DNA of 64,000 nt from Alcanivoracaceae bacterium (GCA_029212745.1 JARGOL010000002.1:142033-206032); one strand, 5' to 3'. Numbered from the stretch's first letter, positions 48,040-55,756 are shown. Numbers and translations: made by a program. The notes: generated by a model not told the origin, from the letters alone.

Positions 48040-48867
48040 ATGGCGTCGCCGCTCAGTGATACGCCCCTGGGGCGCAAGACCGACTATGTGGATACCTACA
48101 CACCGGCACTGCTGTGTCCGGTGCCGCGCTGGGATGCCCGCGAGGACCTTGAGCTGGTGCCGGACGAGATGCCGTTCCACGGTATTGATATCTGGCACGC
48201 CTACGAAATTTCCTGGCTCGACGAGCGCGGCAAGCCGATGGTGGCGGTGGGCCAGTTGCGTGTCCCCTGCCACACGGCCAACCTGATCGAGTCGAAGTCG
48301 CTCAAGCTGTACCTGAATTCGTTTGCCAATACAGCCTTCCCCAATCGGCAGGCCGTGGCCCAGGCCATGGAAAACGACCTGTCAGAGTGCGCTGGCGGTG
48401 CCGTGGACGTGCGCCTGCAGACCATCGAAGAAGCAGCCCGGGAAGGCTTTCCGGAAATCCATGCCACCTCGGTGGACCGGATCGAGCTGGATATCAACCA
48501 GTATGAGTATGACCCGGCGTTGTTGCGTGTCGACCAGGGCGCACCGCTTAACGAAACACTGTACTCGCACCTGTTGCGCAGTCGCTGCCCGGTGACCGGG
48601 CAACCGGACTGGGCCACGGTGTTCGTGCGCTACAGCGGCGAGCCGATCAGTCATGCCGGTTTCCTGCGCTACCTGGTATCCCTGCGCAATCACCAGGGGT
48701 TCCATGAGCAGGTGATCGAGCGCATCTTCGTGGATATCAAGCAGCAATGCCGGCCGCGGCACCTATCCGTGTTTGGCCGGTTCACGCGGCGAGGGGGCCT
48801 GGATATCAATCCGTTCCGCTCTGACTTCGAAGACCAGCCGGTGGCCGGCCGGGTATCGCGGCAGTAG
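48040..48867 (+). CDS. queF: NADPH-dependent 7-cyano-7-deazaguanine reductase (QueF, type II)
   Basis: A 275-residue enzyme reducing preQ0 to preQ1 for queuosine. The [12 protein letters not shown] motif lies in the N-terminal half and the catalytic Cys183 in [11 protein letters not shown] in the C-terminal half, the split arrangement of the long proteobacterial form. The ATG at 48040 has GGGAGG 5 bp upstream; an earlier ATG at 48010 is less likely. Confidence 0.95.
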   Translation: MASPLSDTPLGRKTDYVDTYTPALLCPVPRWDAREDLELVPDEMPFHGIDIWHAYEISWLDERGKPMVAVGQLRVPCHTANLIESKSLKLYLNSFANTAFPNRQAVAQAMENDLSECAGGAVDVRLQTIEEAAREGFPEIHATSVDRIELDINQYEYDPALLRVDQGAPLNETLYSHLLRSRCPVTGQPDWATVFVRYSGEPISHAGFLRYLVSLRNHQGFHEQVIERIFVDIKQQCRPRHLSVFGRFTRRGGLDINPFRSDFEDQPVAGRVSRQ

Positions 48868-48871
48868 CCGG

Positions 48872-50374
48872 TCAGGGGCCGAAGGGCAGGGCAAGGACTG
48901 CCCACAGCGCCAGCAATATGGTCCAGGCCAACATCAGTGACAGGCTGAACGGCAGCATCAACGCCATCAACGTACCGATGCCGGCGTCACGCTGGTACTG
49001 GCGGGCAAAGCCGAGTACCAGCGCGAAATAGGGCATCAGCGGCGTGATGATGTTAGTGGCCGAGTCGCCCACCCGGAATGCGGCCTGGGTCGCTTCCGGG
49101 GAGACTCCCAGCACCATCAGCATGGGCACGAACACCGGCGCCAGCACGGCCCACTTGGCGGAGGCGCTGCCAATGAACAGGTTGATCAATCCCACCAGCA
49201 GCACCAGCACCACAAGCAGCAGTGCCTCCGGCAGCGCCAGCGTGGCGAGCCACTGGGCGCCGGATACAGCCAGTGCCAGCCCCATGCCGGTCCAGTTGAA
49301 CCAGGCCACGAACTGGGCGGCGAAGAACATCAGCACCAGGTAGCCGGCCATTGTGCGCATGGTGTCTTCCATTGCCTCGATGGCGTCCCCGGCGCTGCGA
49401 AAGGCGCCGCTGACCCGACCGTAGACATACCCGCACAGGGCAAAGCCCAGTGCTACCAGCACGACAATGTGGGTAATGAAGGGTGATGTCAGCAGGCTGA
49501 CTCCGGGGCCCTGGCGCAGGGGGGCATCGTCCGGCAGGGTTGCAACGCCGAGCAGGGCAAGCCAGGCAGCAAGCGCAACGGTGGCCCACAGCAGCGCCTG
49601 GCGGTTGCCCGCGCTGTCGGGGGCTGGCGAGTCTGCCGGTGTCGGGTCCTGTGCCGCGCCCTGTGTGGCTGCGGGCAATTGCCGCTCCAGTGGCCGCGCC
49701 ACCAGGCTGACCACGACAGTGACCAGCACCGTGCTGGCGATAATGAACCAGTAGTTGCTGGCTGCATGGATGCCGCCGGACGGATCGGTGATATGTATGG
49801 CTTCCGTGGTCAGGCCAGCGAGCAGGGCGTCCACAGGTCCCACCAGCAGGTTGGCACTGAAGCCGCCAGACACGGCGGCAAAGGCCACGGCGATACCCAG
49901 CAGTGGCGGCTTGCCGGCCTGCTGGAACAGCAGCGCAGCCAATGGCACCAGGACCACGTAGCCGGCGTCGGCCGCGAGGCTGGACATGACCCCGGCAAAT
50001 GCGACTACCGGCACCAGCAGCGCTGTGGGACAGCTGCGCAGCAGGGCCTGCAACAGGGCGGCCAGCAGCCCGGCCCGTTCGGCGATGCCTATCCCCAGCA
50101 TCGCCACCAGAACCACGCCCAGGGGCGCGAAGCCGGTAAAGTTGCTGACCAGATGCGAGAGCTGGTAGCGGAGTCCTTCGGCGCTGACCAGAGAGCGCAG
50201 CACCAGTGCTTCCCCGGTGCCCGGATGGGTCAGGTCGGGCTGCAGCAGGCTTGCCAGTGCAGACAGTGGCCACAACAGGATGCACAGCCAGACAAACAGG
50301 AGTGTGGGGTGGGGCAATCGGTTGCCCAGCCGCTCCAGGCCGGCCAGCCAGCTGCCCTGCAGGGTTCGGGTCAT
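48872..50374 (-). CDS. AbgT family transporter
   Basis: A 500-residue membrane protein. It begins with a basic helix and the LPHPTLLFVWLCILL segment, with about 12 membrane spans and the conserved LAADAGYVVLVPLAALLF and AVSGGFSANLLVGPVDALLAGLT stretches. AbgT proteins import p-aminobenzoyl-glutamate or export sulfonamides. It starts 4 bp downstream of the cyclase gene, so the two form an operon, an unusual partnership. It is convergent with queF. Confidence 0.87.
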   Translation of the reverse strand: MTRTLQGSWLAGLERLGNRLPHPTLLFVWLCILLWPLSALASLLQPDLTHPGTGEALVLRSLVSAEGLRYQLSHLVSNFTGFAPLGVVLVAMLGIGIAERAGLLAALLQALLRSCPTALLVPVVAFAGVMSSLAADAGYVVLVPLAALLFQQAGKPPLLGIAVAFAAVSGGFSANLLVGPVDALLAGLTTEAIHITDPSGGIHAASNYWFIIASTVLVTVVVSLVARPLERQLPAATQGAAQDPTPADSPAPDSAGNRQALLWATVALAAWLALLGVATLPDDAPLRQGPGVSLLTSPFITHIVVLVALGFALCGYVYGRVSGAFRSAGDAIEAMEDTMRTMAGYLVLMFFAAQFVAWFNWTGMGLALAVSGAQWLATLALPEALLLVVLVLLVGLINLFIGSASAKWAVLAPVFVPMLMVLGVSPEATQAAFRVGDSATNIITPLMPYFALVLGFARQYQRDAGIGTLMALMLPFSLSLMLAWTILLALWAVLALPFGP

Positions 50375-50378
50375 GCGG

Positions 50379-51929
50379 TCAGACTACCAGCTTGGCTTTC
50401 ACCGACATAGCAGCACGGCCCATGAGTTCCATGATCTTGCCAATGTCCTTGGGGCGCAGCTTGCTGCTGTCCACATGCAGGGCGAAGCCCTCGGCCTCGT
50501 AATCCACCTGTATGGGTTCCCGCTGCTTGAGCTTGCTGGCGGTAGTGGCCAGCGTCTTCAGCACCGGCTTCTTGTCAAAATGACGAATCTTGTCCACATC
50601 CATGTGAATGGCGAAGCCGGCAGCCTCAAGGGAGACAAAGTTGTCCTTCTTGGTAGCCTTGCTGCGCCAGTCACTGACCTCGAACACGGGAATGGGGCGG
50701 TTGAAGCCCTTGACCTGGATATCACCCATGTTGCGGGCAAGGATGCGGTCCTTGATCAGCTCATGGGTGGCCTCTGAAATGAGGATGTGTCCCGGTCGTG
50801 CCGCGGATTCCAGGCGGCTGGCCAGGTTCACGTCCGTGCCGAGGATGGTGTAGTCCAGGCGCGAGTCGGTGCCGAAGTTGCCGACCGTGACATAGCCGGT
50901 GTTGATGCCGATACGGATTTCCAGCTTCTGGTCGATACCCTGGCGTTTCCATTTCTGCCGCAACAGCTTCATGTGTTTCTGCATCTCGATGGCCATGGCG
51001 ACGCAATTGGTGGCGTCTTCCTTGGAGCCTTTGGAGGTCGGGTCGCCGAAGAACACCATCACGGCATCACCGATGAACTTGTCTACCGTGCCGCCGTAGC
51101 GCATGGCAATGCGGGTCATGTCGCTGAGATAGGTGTTGAGCATGCTGGTCAGGACGTTCAGCGGCAGTTCCTCTGACATGGCGCTGAAGCCCTTGATGTC
51201 AGAGAAGAAGATGGTCAGTTTCTTGCGTCGGGTTTCCACCTTGGCATCGCGCTTGCCGGAGAACAGTGAGCCCCAGATCTGCGGTGACAGGTACTTGGCC
51301 AGTTTGCGCGACAGTTCCACCGCCTGTTTCTGCTGCTGGTAGACGCGTGCCTGGGTGGCCATGATCAGGGCATTGCGCTGGTGCGCCTGGAAAGAGGCCG
51401 CGCCGACATAAACACCGAGGCCCACCATGGACACCATGTTCAGCAGGATCGGGGTGTCGCTGTAGGCCAGTATCTCGAACCCCAGTACGAGGGCGCCGAC
51501 CACGGCACCCAGCACGGTCCAGACAATGTTCATCAGCCAGATGTAGAGGCCGCCCGACGTGACCGCGTTGGCGTGCACGATGATCAGCAGTGCCATGCAT
51601 GGAATCAGGGCAAAGTGCAGGGAAGCCATGGCGATGCCTATAAAGATGGCATCCAGCTGCACCAGCACCTTGTAGATCTGTTCTTCTTTCTGCGCCTTGC
51701 GCTCACGCAGGGCAGCGATGGTCTGTGCCACCAGCGGGTAGCCCAGCAGGATGGCCAGAACCAGCAGGTACTCGAACGGGAGTACATTCTTGATGATGCC
51801 GGCCACCAGGGCGACGGCCGCGACCAGAAATTCCAGCAGGCGAATGTAGTTCGCCATGCGCCGGGCCACCACCGAGGGATCTTCCTGGCGGCGCGATGGG
51901 GCGGGCGCAGATGCTGAGCTGGGTTTCAT
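50379..51929 (-). CDS. membrane class III adenylate/guanylate cyclase (CyaB-like)
   Basis: A 516-residue protein. A multi-helix MASE2-like N-terminal membrane region (about residues 25-200) precedes a class III cyclase domain with metal-binding Asp in FFSDIKGFS and FIGDAVMVFFG. The C-terminal 110 residues carry two copies of a GFA[I/L]H[M/V]D motif (SLEAAGFAIHMDVDKI and DYEAEGFALHVDSSKL) that I do not recognise. In Pseudomonas CyaB makes cAMP for Vfr. It is the first gene before abgT-like and divergent from the nitroreductase gene. Confidence 0.88.
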   Translation of the reverse strand: MKPSSASAPAPSRRQEDPSVVARRMANYIRLLEFLVAAVALVAGIIKNVLPFEYLLVLAILLGYPLVAQTIAALRERKAQKEEQIYKVLVQLDAIFIGIAMASLHFALIPCMALLIIVHANAVTSGGLYIWLMNIVWTVLGAVVGALVLGFEILAYSDTPILLNMVSMVGLGVYVGAASFQAHQRNALIMATQARVYQQQKQAVELSRKLAKYLSPQIWGSLFSGKRDAKVETRRKKLTIFFSDIKGFSAMSEELPLNVLTSMLNTYLSDMTRIAMRYGGTVDKFIGDAVMVFFGDPTSKGSKEDATNCVAMAIEMQKHMKLLRQKWKRQGIDQKLEIRIGINTGYVTVGNFGTDSRLDYTILGTDVNLASRLESAARPGHILISEATHELIKDRILARNMGDIQVKGFNRPIPVFEVSDWRSKATKKDNFVSLEAAGFAIHMDVDKIRHFDKKPVLKTLATTASKLKQREPIQVDYEAEGFALHVDSSKLRPKDIGKIMELMGRAAMSVKAKLVV

Positions 51930-52087
51930 AAATTTCCTGCGATCTGTTTCGCAACTTGTTGTTTTTTTGTGAAGATTACCCTGTATCGTCGTCAGAAAAA
52001 AGAAGTAGCACCATTTTGGGTGCTGCCCGCGCCGGCTCGGTTACAATGGGGCCCGCGCGGACATCGTCGAGCAATCATGAGGAGCCT

Positions 52088-52645
52088 ATGGACGCCCTGG
52101 ATGCCCTGCAAAATCGCGTCTCCATTGCCCAGCTGGGTGAGCCAGCCCCGGACGACGCCACGATCGAGACGCTGCTGCAGGCAGCCATTCGTGCCCCTGA
52201 TCATGGTGTGCTGCGGCCGTGGCGATTTATCGTCCTGCGTGGCGAGGATCGCAACCGGCTGGGCGATCTGCTGGTCGCGGCCAAATGCGAGCGCGAGCCG
52301 TCGCTGAGCGAGGAAGAGCGCGACAAGCTTCGGGCCAAGCCGCTGCGCGCCCCCTTGGTGCTGGTGGCGGTGGCGGAAGTGGTGGAGGGCCACCGTGTGC
52401 CGGTGCTGGAACAGATTGTCGCCACCGGTGCCGCGGTGCAGAACATCATGGTGGCCGCCCATGCCCTGGGTATTGGCGCCATGTGGCGCACCGGGTCGCT
52501 GGCATCCAGTCGCACGGTGAAACAGGGGCTGGGCTTTGCCGACAAGGACGAGATTGTCGGTTTTATCTACCTGGGCACCCCCTGTGGCAGCATCAAGATG
52601 GTGCCGGCAGACAGTCCGGCCAATTACCTGCGCCAGCTGCCGTGA
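52088..52645 (+). CDS. nitroreductase family protein (YdjA-like)
   Basis: A 185-residue single-domain nitroreductase. AAIRAPDHGVLRPWRFIVLRGE is the FMN phosphate-binding start and LGIGAMWRTG a later family segment. The short length and APDHGxLxPWRF form are typical of YdjA. It uses NAD(P)H with FMN. The ATG at 52088 follows GAGGAGCC; upstream frame from 51956 is leader. It overlaps the next gene by GTGA. Confidence 0.88.
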   Translation: MDALDALQNRVSIAQLGEPAPDDATIETLLQAAIRAPDHGVLRPWRFIVLRGEDRNRLGDLLVAAKCEREPSLSEEERDKLRAKPLRAPLVLVAVAEVVEGHRVPVLEQIVATGAAVQNIMVAAHALGIGAMWRTGSLASSRTVKQGLGFADKDEIVGFIYLGTPCGSIKMVPADSPANYLRQLP

Positions 52646-53127
52646 TCGACCTCGCTGCGCTGCAGGCCCGCGTCTGTGAGGCCATTCCCATCACCCGGGG
52701 GCTGTCATTCGAGCTGCTCGACTTCGACGGTGATCGCCTGCGGGTAAGCGCCCCCTTGAGTGCCAATGGCAACGACAAGGGCACGTTCTTTGCCGGCAGC
52801 CAGGCCATGCTGCTGACCCTGTCCGGCTGGGCGCTGACAACCCTGCTGGCGGAACAGGCCGGCTATCCCAGTGATGTGGTGGCCGTGGAGAGTGCGCTGT
52901 CATATTGCGCACCGGTGTGCAGTGATATGGTGGTGACCGTATCTGCCAGTGAGGGGCAGCAGGCCCGGTTCGCCGAGCGCCTGGCTCGCAAGGGGCGCGC
53001 GCCTTTGGCCGTGGACGCCAGCGGGGTCGACCAGGCGGGTGTCGAGGGCGCCCGTTTCCGGGCCAGCTACCTGGCTCGTTACCACAGCCCCGACGCCGGC
53101 GCGGGCAAGCGGAGAGAGACTGTATGA
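52642..53127 (+). CDS. thioesterase domain protein (YiiD C-terminal domain type)
   Basis: A 161-residue hot-dog-fold protein. The stretch LSANGNDKGTFFAGSQAMLLTLSGWAL is typical of the YiiD C-terminal thioesterase family. The GTG start overlaps the nitroreductase stop. Its stop overlaps the MAPEG gene by 4 bp, so the three genes form one coupled operon. Acyl substrate unknown. Confidence 0.8.
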   Translation: MIDLAALQARVCEAIPITRGLSFELLDFDGDRLRVSAPLSANGNDKGTFFAGSQAMLLTLSGWALTTLLAEQAGYPSDVVAVESALSYCAPVCSDMVVTVSASEGQQARFAERLARKGRAPLAVDASGVDQAGVEGARFRASYLARYHSPDAGAGKRRETV

Positions 53128-53543
53128 CCCATCCACTGACGCACCTGTTGCTGTTTGTCCTCTGGACCCTTTTGATGCTCGGCATCACCCTGGCCGGGCG
53201 CGCCACCCTGGTGCTCCTTGGCAAAGCCCGGGCCAATGCGTTTCCGCCCTACAGTTACGACCCCGGGCGCTTTTTTGACCGCAGCGCCCGTGCCTACCAG
53301 AACTGTCTGGAAACGCTGCCGGTGCTGGCAGCCCTGGTGCTGGCCAGCGAAATTACCGGGTTTCACAGCGAAGCCGGTGTCTTCACCCTGTGGGTCCTGA
53401 TTGCCCGCCTGTTCCAGAGCAGTATTCATCTGGTCGGCGCTGGCCATTGGCTTGTCTTTATCCGGTTTCACTTTTTCCTCGTCCAGGTGGTGCTGATGGC
53501 CTGGCTGGCAGCTGCATTGCTGGCCAATTGGTGGCCATACTGA
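53124..53543 (+). CDS. MAPEG family membrane protein
   Basis: A 139-residue protein with four hydrophobic helices, resembling the MAPEG family (membrane-associated proteins in eicosanoid and glutathione metabolism). RSARAYQNCLETLPVLAALVLAS is the characteristic segment. Bacterial members often have glutathione-transferase-like activity. It is the last gene of the nitroreductase operon. Confidence 0.82.
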   Translation: MTHPLTHLLLFVLWTLLMLGITLAGRATLVLLGKARANAFPPYSYDPGRFFDRSARAYQNCLETLPVLAALVLASEITGFHSEAGVFTLWVLIARLFQSSIHLVGAGHWLVFIRFHFFLVQVVLMAWLAAALLANWWPY

Positions 53544-53674
53544 ACCGCCACGATTGCCTCTGAACCCCGGCTCAGGTAACCTACGCGCCTTCTGACGCAC
53601 TGGCCGTTCTTCGAGCGTTAAATCAGTGGGTTACAGAAGGCTTCTCCATAACGACGTAGTTCTGGAGCAGCCGC

Positions 53675-53680
53675 TACAAT
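53675..53680 (+). promoter_or_regulatory. candidate original -10 element of the tRNA-Ser promoter
   Basis: TACAAT lies 8 bp before the first tRNA-like start at 53689. The matching position in each tandem copy is GACAAT, so this element may be the ancestral promoter, now separated from the intact tRNA by 312 bp. No good -35 hexamer is visible. Confidence 0.35.
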
Positions 53681-53688
53681 GAGTTCCT

Positions 53689-54000
53689 GGTGAGGTGTCC
53701 GAGTGGTCGACATCTTGCCAAAGGCAAGTGAACGTTGCCGCGTAGCGGCGACGGCCCGAAGGGCGAGGGCGCAGCCCGAGTAGGGAGCATGCACAGCGTG
53801 CGACTCCCAGAGTGTGGAAGGGAATCCACAGACAATGAGTTCTTGGTGAGGTGTCCGAGTGGTCGACATCTTGCCAAAGGCAAGTGAACGTTGCCGCGTA
53901 GCGGCGACGGCCCGAAGGGCGAGGGCGCAGCCCGAGTAGGGAGCATGCACAGCGTGCGACTCCCAGAGTGTGGAAGGGAATCCACAGACAATGAGTTCTT
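53689..54000 (+). repeat. two identical 156-bp tandem units with tRNA-Ser 5' end
   Basis: Two units (53689-53844, 53845-54000) read identically. Each begins with the first 22 nt of tRNA-Ser, then diverges into 134 nt of hairpins. Within a unit (offset from unit start): a 5-bp stem (27-39), a 9-bp stem with GTA loop (45-65), two 4-bp GCCC/GGGC stems (66-76, 79-89), a GGGAG/CTCCC stem with an inner hairpin (95-120), and a 6-bp TGTGGA/TCCACA stem (125-142). A -10-like GACAAT and the leader before the next copy close the unit. The unit length is a multiple of three, so artefactual frames cross it on both strands. Confidence 0.95.
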
Positions 54001-54088
54001 GGTGAGGTGTCCGAGTGGTCGAAGGAGCACGCCTGGAAAGTGTGTATACGGCAACGTATCGAGGGTTCGAATCCCTCCCTCACCGCCA
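54001..54088 (+). tRNA. serX: tRNA-Ser (GGA)
   Basis: A complete 88-nt serine tRNA including CCA. The acceptor stem is GGTGAGG with CCTCACC, the anticodon loop CTGGAAA carries GGA, the long variable arm ATACG-GCAA-CGTAT is typical of serine tRNAs, and the T arm contains GGTTCGAATCC. CCA is encoded (54086-54088). Its 3' end is the left attachment site of the integrated element. The gene symbol is tentative. Confidence 0.96.
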
Positions 54089-54089
54089 A
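54075..54089 (+). other. attL, left attachment site (15-bp direct repeat)
   Basis: CTCCCTCACCGCCAA, the 3' end of tRNA-Ser, repeated exactly at 63921-63935. The pair brackets 9.85 kb with a tyrosine integrase at the right end. P4-type integrases use such tRNA 3' ends. Confidence 0.88.
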
Positions 54090-54205
54090 TTACCCATCTA
54101 AAACAATGAGTTAGAGCCGCATCTGCGGCCAATCCAACATCTCATTGCACATCCCTGAAATGGTGCTTTTTGCTTCCTGGTTCATCCACTGACAGGAGAA
54201 ACACC

Positions 54206-54784
54206 ATGGGATCCAGCAAGAAAACCAAAGCAGAACTGAATATTGAAATCGGCGCCGGCGGTCACGCTGGCGGTATTGGGTTCGCCTTGCCGACCGGCGA
54301 GGCCTCGGAAAAAGAAACTCTCCCCTTTATCAATCGAGACAGCCGCGGCTCTCTGAATCATTGGGATGTGCCTGCCACTGGTGGCTACTTCGGCGGCAAC
54401 CGCCTGGGCACTTGTTTCGCCATGATGTACCTCAAGCACCTGCGCAGGCACGGTGTCCGGGGAAATGGCATGCTGCAGAACATCCTGATGGATGCATTCG
54501 GCTTGACCAAAGATGATAGCCCTGAAACTGAGGCCCTGCGCGGCCAGATGGTTGGATTTCTGTCCACCCTTGATGATTGGCTTATTTCTGCCGCCAAGAT
54601 GGCTGGGCGCTCGTTGGAAATGGTTGATGACAGTTTCTGGGAGCGGGAGGCCAATAAGGCCCTGCAGTTTGATGAGAAGGCGTTCCTGGCCTCATTCTCA
54701 TCCGAAGATGAGGCCTTCGAGCACCTGGCGAAGCAGTTCCAGTCGGGGGTTGACGTCATTTCTGGAGGGACAACGGAGGAGTGA
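54206..54784 (+). CDS. unknown protein at the left edge of the element (possible cargo)
   Basis: A 192-residue protein I do not recognise. The Gly-rich N-terminal half (IGAGGHAGGIGFALPTG) has no known nucleotide loop; the C-terminal half is helical and acidic with several Trp and Phe. No signal peptide or membrane helix. AGGAGA at 54193-54198 fixes the ATG at 54206. It lies 117 bp inside attL on the opposite strand from the main element genes, the position where satellites often carry accessory or defence genes. That role is inference only. Confidence 0.72.
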   Translation: MGSSKKTKAELNIEIGAGGHAGGIGFALPTGEASEKETLPFINRDSRGSLNHWDVPATGGYFGGNRLGTCFAMMYLKHLRRHGVRGNGMLQNILMDAFGLTKDDSPETEALRGQMVGFLSTLDDWLISAAKMAGRSLEMVDDSFWEREANKALQFDEKAFLASFSSEDEAFEHLAKQFQSGVDVISGGTTEE

Positions 54785-54815
54785 TCAGCAGGGTAGGCCG
54801 CTGGCTTGTGGGAGT

Positions 54816-54841
54816 TTATCCACAGGGGAAAGTTATCCACA
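54816..54841 (+). other. two perfect DnaA boxes
   Basis: TTATCCACA occurs at 54816-54824 and 54833-54841, same orientation, 17 bp apart start to start. Two exact consensus boxes so close together in a GC-rich genome are unlikely by chance and suggest host DnaA binding. Confidence 0.65.
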
Positions 54842-54910
54842 GGGCGAACACGTGCATTTACACTCAAACCGCTGTAACTTGTGTGTTGATGGCACGGAGG
54901 CCTGAACGGA

Positions 54911-54946
54911 CAAGGCCCCGCAGTGGTCGCACACTGCAGGGCCTTG
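54911..54946. repeat. 15-bp inverted repeat, strong hairpin
   Basis: Arms 54911-54925 and 54932-54946 pair with a single mismatch around a GTCGCA loop. There is no T-tract, so it is not a clear terminator. Next to the DnaA boxes it may be an origin hairpin, or it may simply end the upstream transcript. Confidence 0.6.
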
Positions 54947-54985
54947 TGAAACCTACCCAGATGGCTCTGGACAGATAGGCAGTCG

Positions 54986-55027
54986 CGCACTATTACGCGA
55001 ATGAGGTCAGCTTATAGTGCGACTATA
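54986..55027. promoter_or_regulatory. repeated half-sites, candidate operator
   Basis: CGCACTAT at 54986-54993 is followed by the palindrome TATAGT-GCG-ACTATA at 55013-55027, so the same CACTAT/ATAGTG half-site recurs three times in 42 bp. It lies about 90 bp before the 38-aa gene and suits binding of the nearby HTH protein, an untested link. Confidence 0.45.
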
Positions 55028-55115
55028 CGTTAGCGAATGTCAACCGTACCGACAGGCTGCTGCATGGCCGGGATGGCCAGATCTTCCGGGCCCTCGCATT
55101 ATGGAGGGCATTGCA

Positions 55116-55232
55116 ATGTCCTTAGAGGAAATTCTAACCCTCTTGGGCAAGCTAGTGTCTTTGGGAGCTGCGCTGTTCGCATTATTGCGGCAGGGCGCCC
55201 GCCTTTGGCGGGATCTCTCAAAGCTCCGCTAA
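55116..55232 (+). CDS. 38-residue membrane-active small protein (putative)
   Basis: A short ORF with GGAGGG at 55103-55108 and good spacing. The sequence begins MSLEEILTLLGKLVSLGAALFALL and ends in a basic tail (RQGARLWRDLSKLR), giving one amphipathic or transmembrane helix with a positive C-terminus. It could be a holin-like, toxin or membrane-signalling peptide. A hairpin at 55242-55265 follows and may terminate the transcript. No homologue comes to mind. Confidence 0.5.
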   Translation: MSLEEILTLLGKLVSLGAALFALLRQGARLWRDLSKLR

Positions 55233-55241
55233 CCAGGAATT

Positions 55242-55269
55242 GGGGCCGTCAGCAATGGCGGCCCCTCTT
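55242..55269 (+). terminator. putative terminator with GCAA tetraloop
   Basis: A 10-bp stem (55242-55251 with 55256-55265) closed by a GCAA tetraloop and followed by TCTT. The stem is strong; the T-tract is short. Confidence 0.6.
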
Positions 55270-55558
55270 ACCTGGCAGTTGGGCCCCTTTTCGTATCCCA
55301 GATTATTCCCTCCCCAGCTTCGAAACAGATGATTACCCAGGCAGAGTACGGGATTGACACCGGGTCCTTCTCGCTGGTCCACCGGCGGATGGTCCGGCCG
55401 GACTGGATACCCAGGAGCGCGGCCGTGCTGCTACCGGTCAGATTCGCGCGCTTGAGCATGGCGCGGATCTCCGCCGGCGTGGGCGGCTCCCAGCCATGGG
55501 CAAAGGGAACCAGGGTGATTGGCCGAGGCCGGGGGCCATAATTCGATGGTGATTCCAT
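55268..55558 (-). CDS. phage-type helix-turn-helix protein
   Basis: A 96-residue basic protein. TPAEIRAMLKRANLTGSSTAALLGIQSGRTIRRWTSE looks like a helix-turn-helix of the XRE/Cro-like kind seen in temperate phages, followed by an aromatic-rich tail. GGAG lies 5 bp before the ATG at 55558. A near-palindrome (55579-55595) sits about 20 bp upstream and may be its own operator. It would be the element's switch or repressor, by inference. Confidence 0.65.
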   Translation of the reverse strand: MESPSNYGPRPRPITLVPFAHGWEPPTPAEIRAMLKRANLTGSSTAALLGIQSGRTIRRWTSEKDPVSIPYSAWVIICFEAGEGIIWDTKRGPTAR

Positions 55559-55578
55559 GTGAGCTCCACTGGTTGGCT

Positions 55579-55595
55579 TAGGTCATCTTGTCCTA
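55579..55595. promoter_or_regulatory. 17-bp near-palindrome upstream of the HTH gene
   Basis: TAGGTCA-TCT-TGTCCTA has one mismatched pair. It lies 21 bp upstream of the ATG of the HTH gene, a fitting place for an autoregulatory operator. Confidence 0.45.
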
Positions 55596-55635
55596 TCTTC
55601 GGGCCTGCTTCATCCGCCTCCAGCAATGTTTTTTT

Positions 55636-55647
55636 AAGCTATAGCTT
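55636..55647. repeat. 12-bp perfect palindrome
   Basis: AAGCTATAGCTT, perfectly symmetric, in an AT-rich patch just before a GC-rich block with the tandem pair CCCGGGGACA (about 55659-55680). It may be a second operator of the HTH protein. Short palindromes can be chance. Confidence 0.35.
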
Positions 55648-55756
55648 TACGGGGCGCCCCGGGGACAGCCCGGGGACATCCCCTTGTTGACATGCCTGCC
55701 TGCAGAGCTTTCCATATTTGAAGTGGATTTCCTTTTTTCAGCTGGGAGATCCGCTC

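Larger units (their letters stand above)
54785..55115. other. gene-free region with candidate replication origin
   Basis: A 331-bp gap with two DnaA boxes (54816-54824, 54833-54841), a 15-bp inverted repeat (54911-54946) and a block of CACTAT/ATAGTG half-sites (54986-55027). I see no credible gene in it. The features suggest an origin with an adjoining control region. Confidence 0.55.

Noticed and set aside
52007..52024. AGCACC-ATTTTG-GGTGCT as an NtrC site
   Set aside because: The two half-sites are one base farther apart than the usual NtrC spacing and no sigma-54 promoter follows.
53618..54132. Overlapping ORFs of 110-152 codons on the minus strand across the tandem repeats
   Set aside because: They exist because the 156-bp unit is a multiple of three and lacks stops; they run antisense to the structured units, and one crosses the tRNA.
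54911..54946. Classical terminator
   Set aside because: The stem is strong but no T-tract follows, so it is listed as an inverted repeat.
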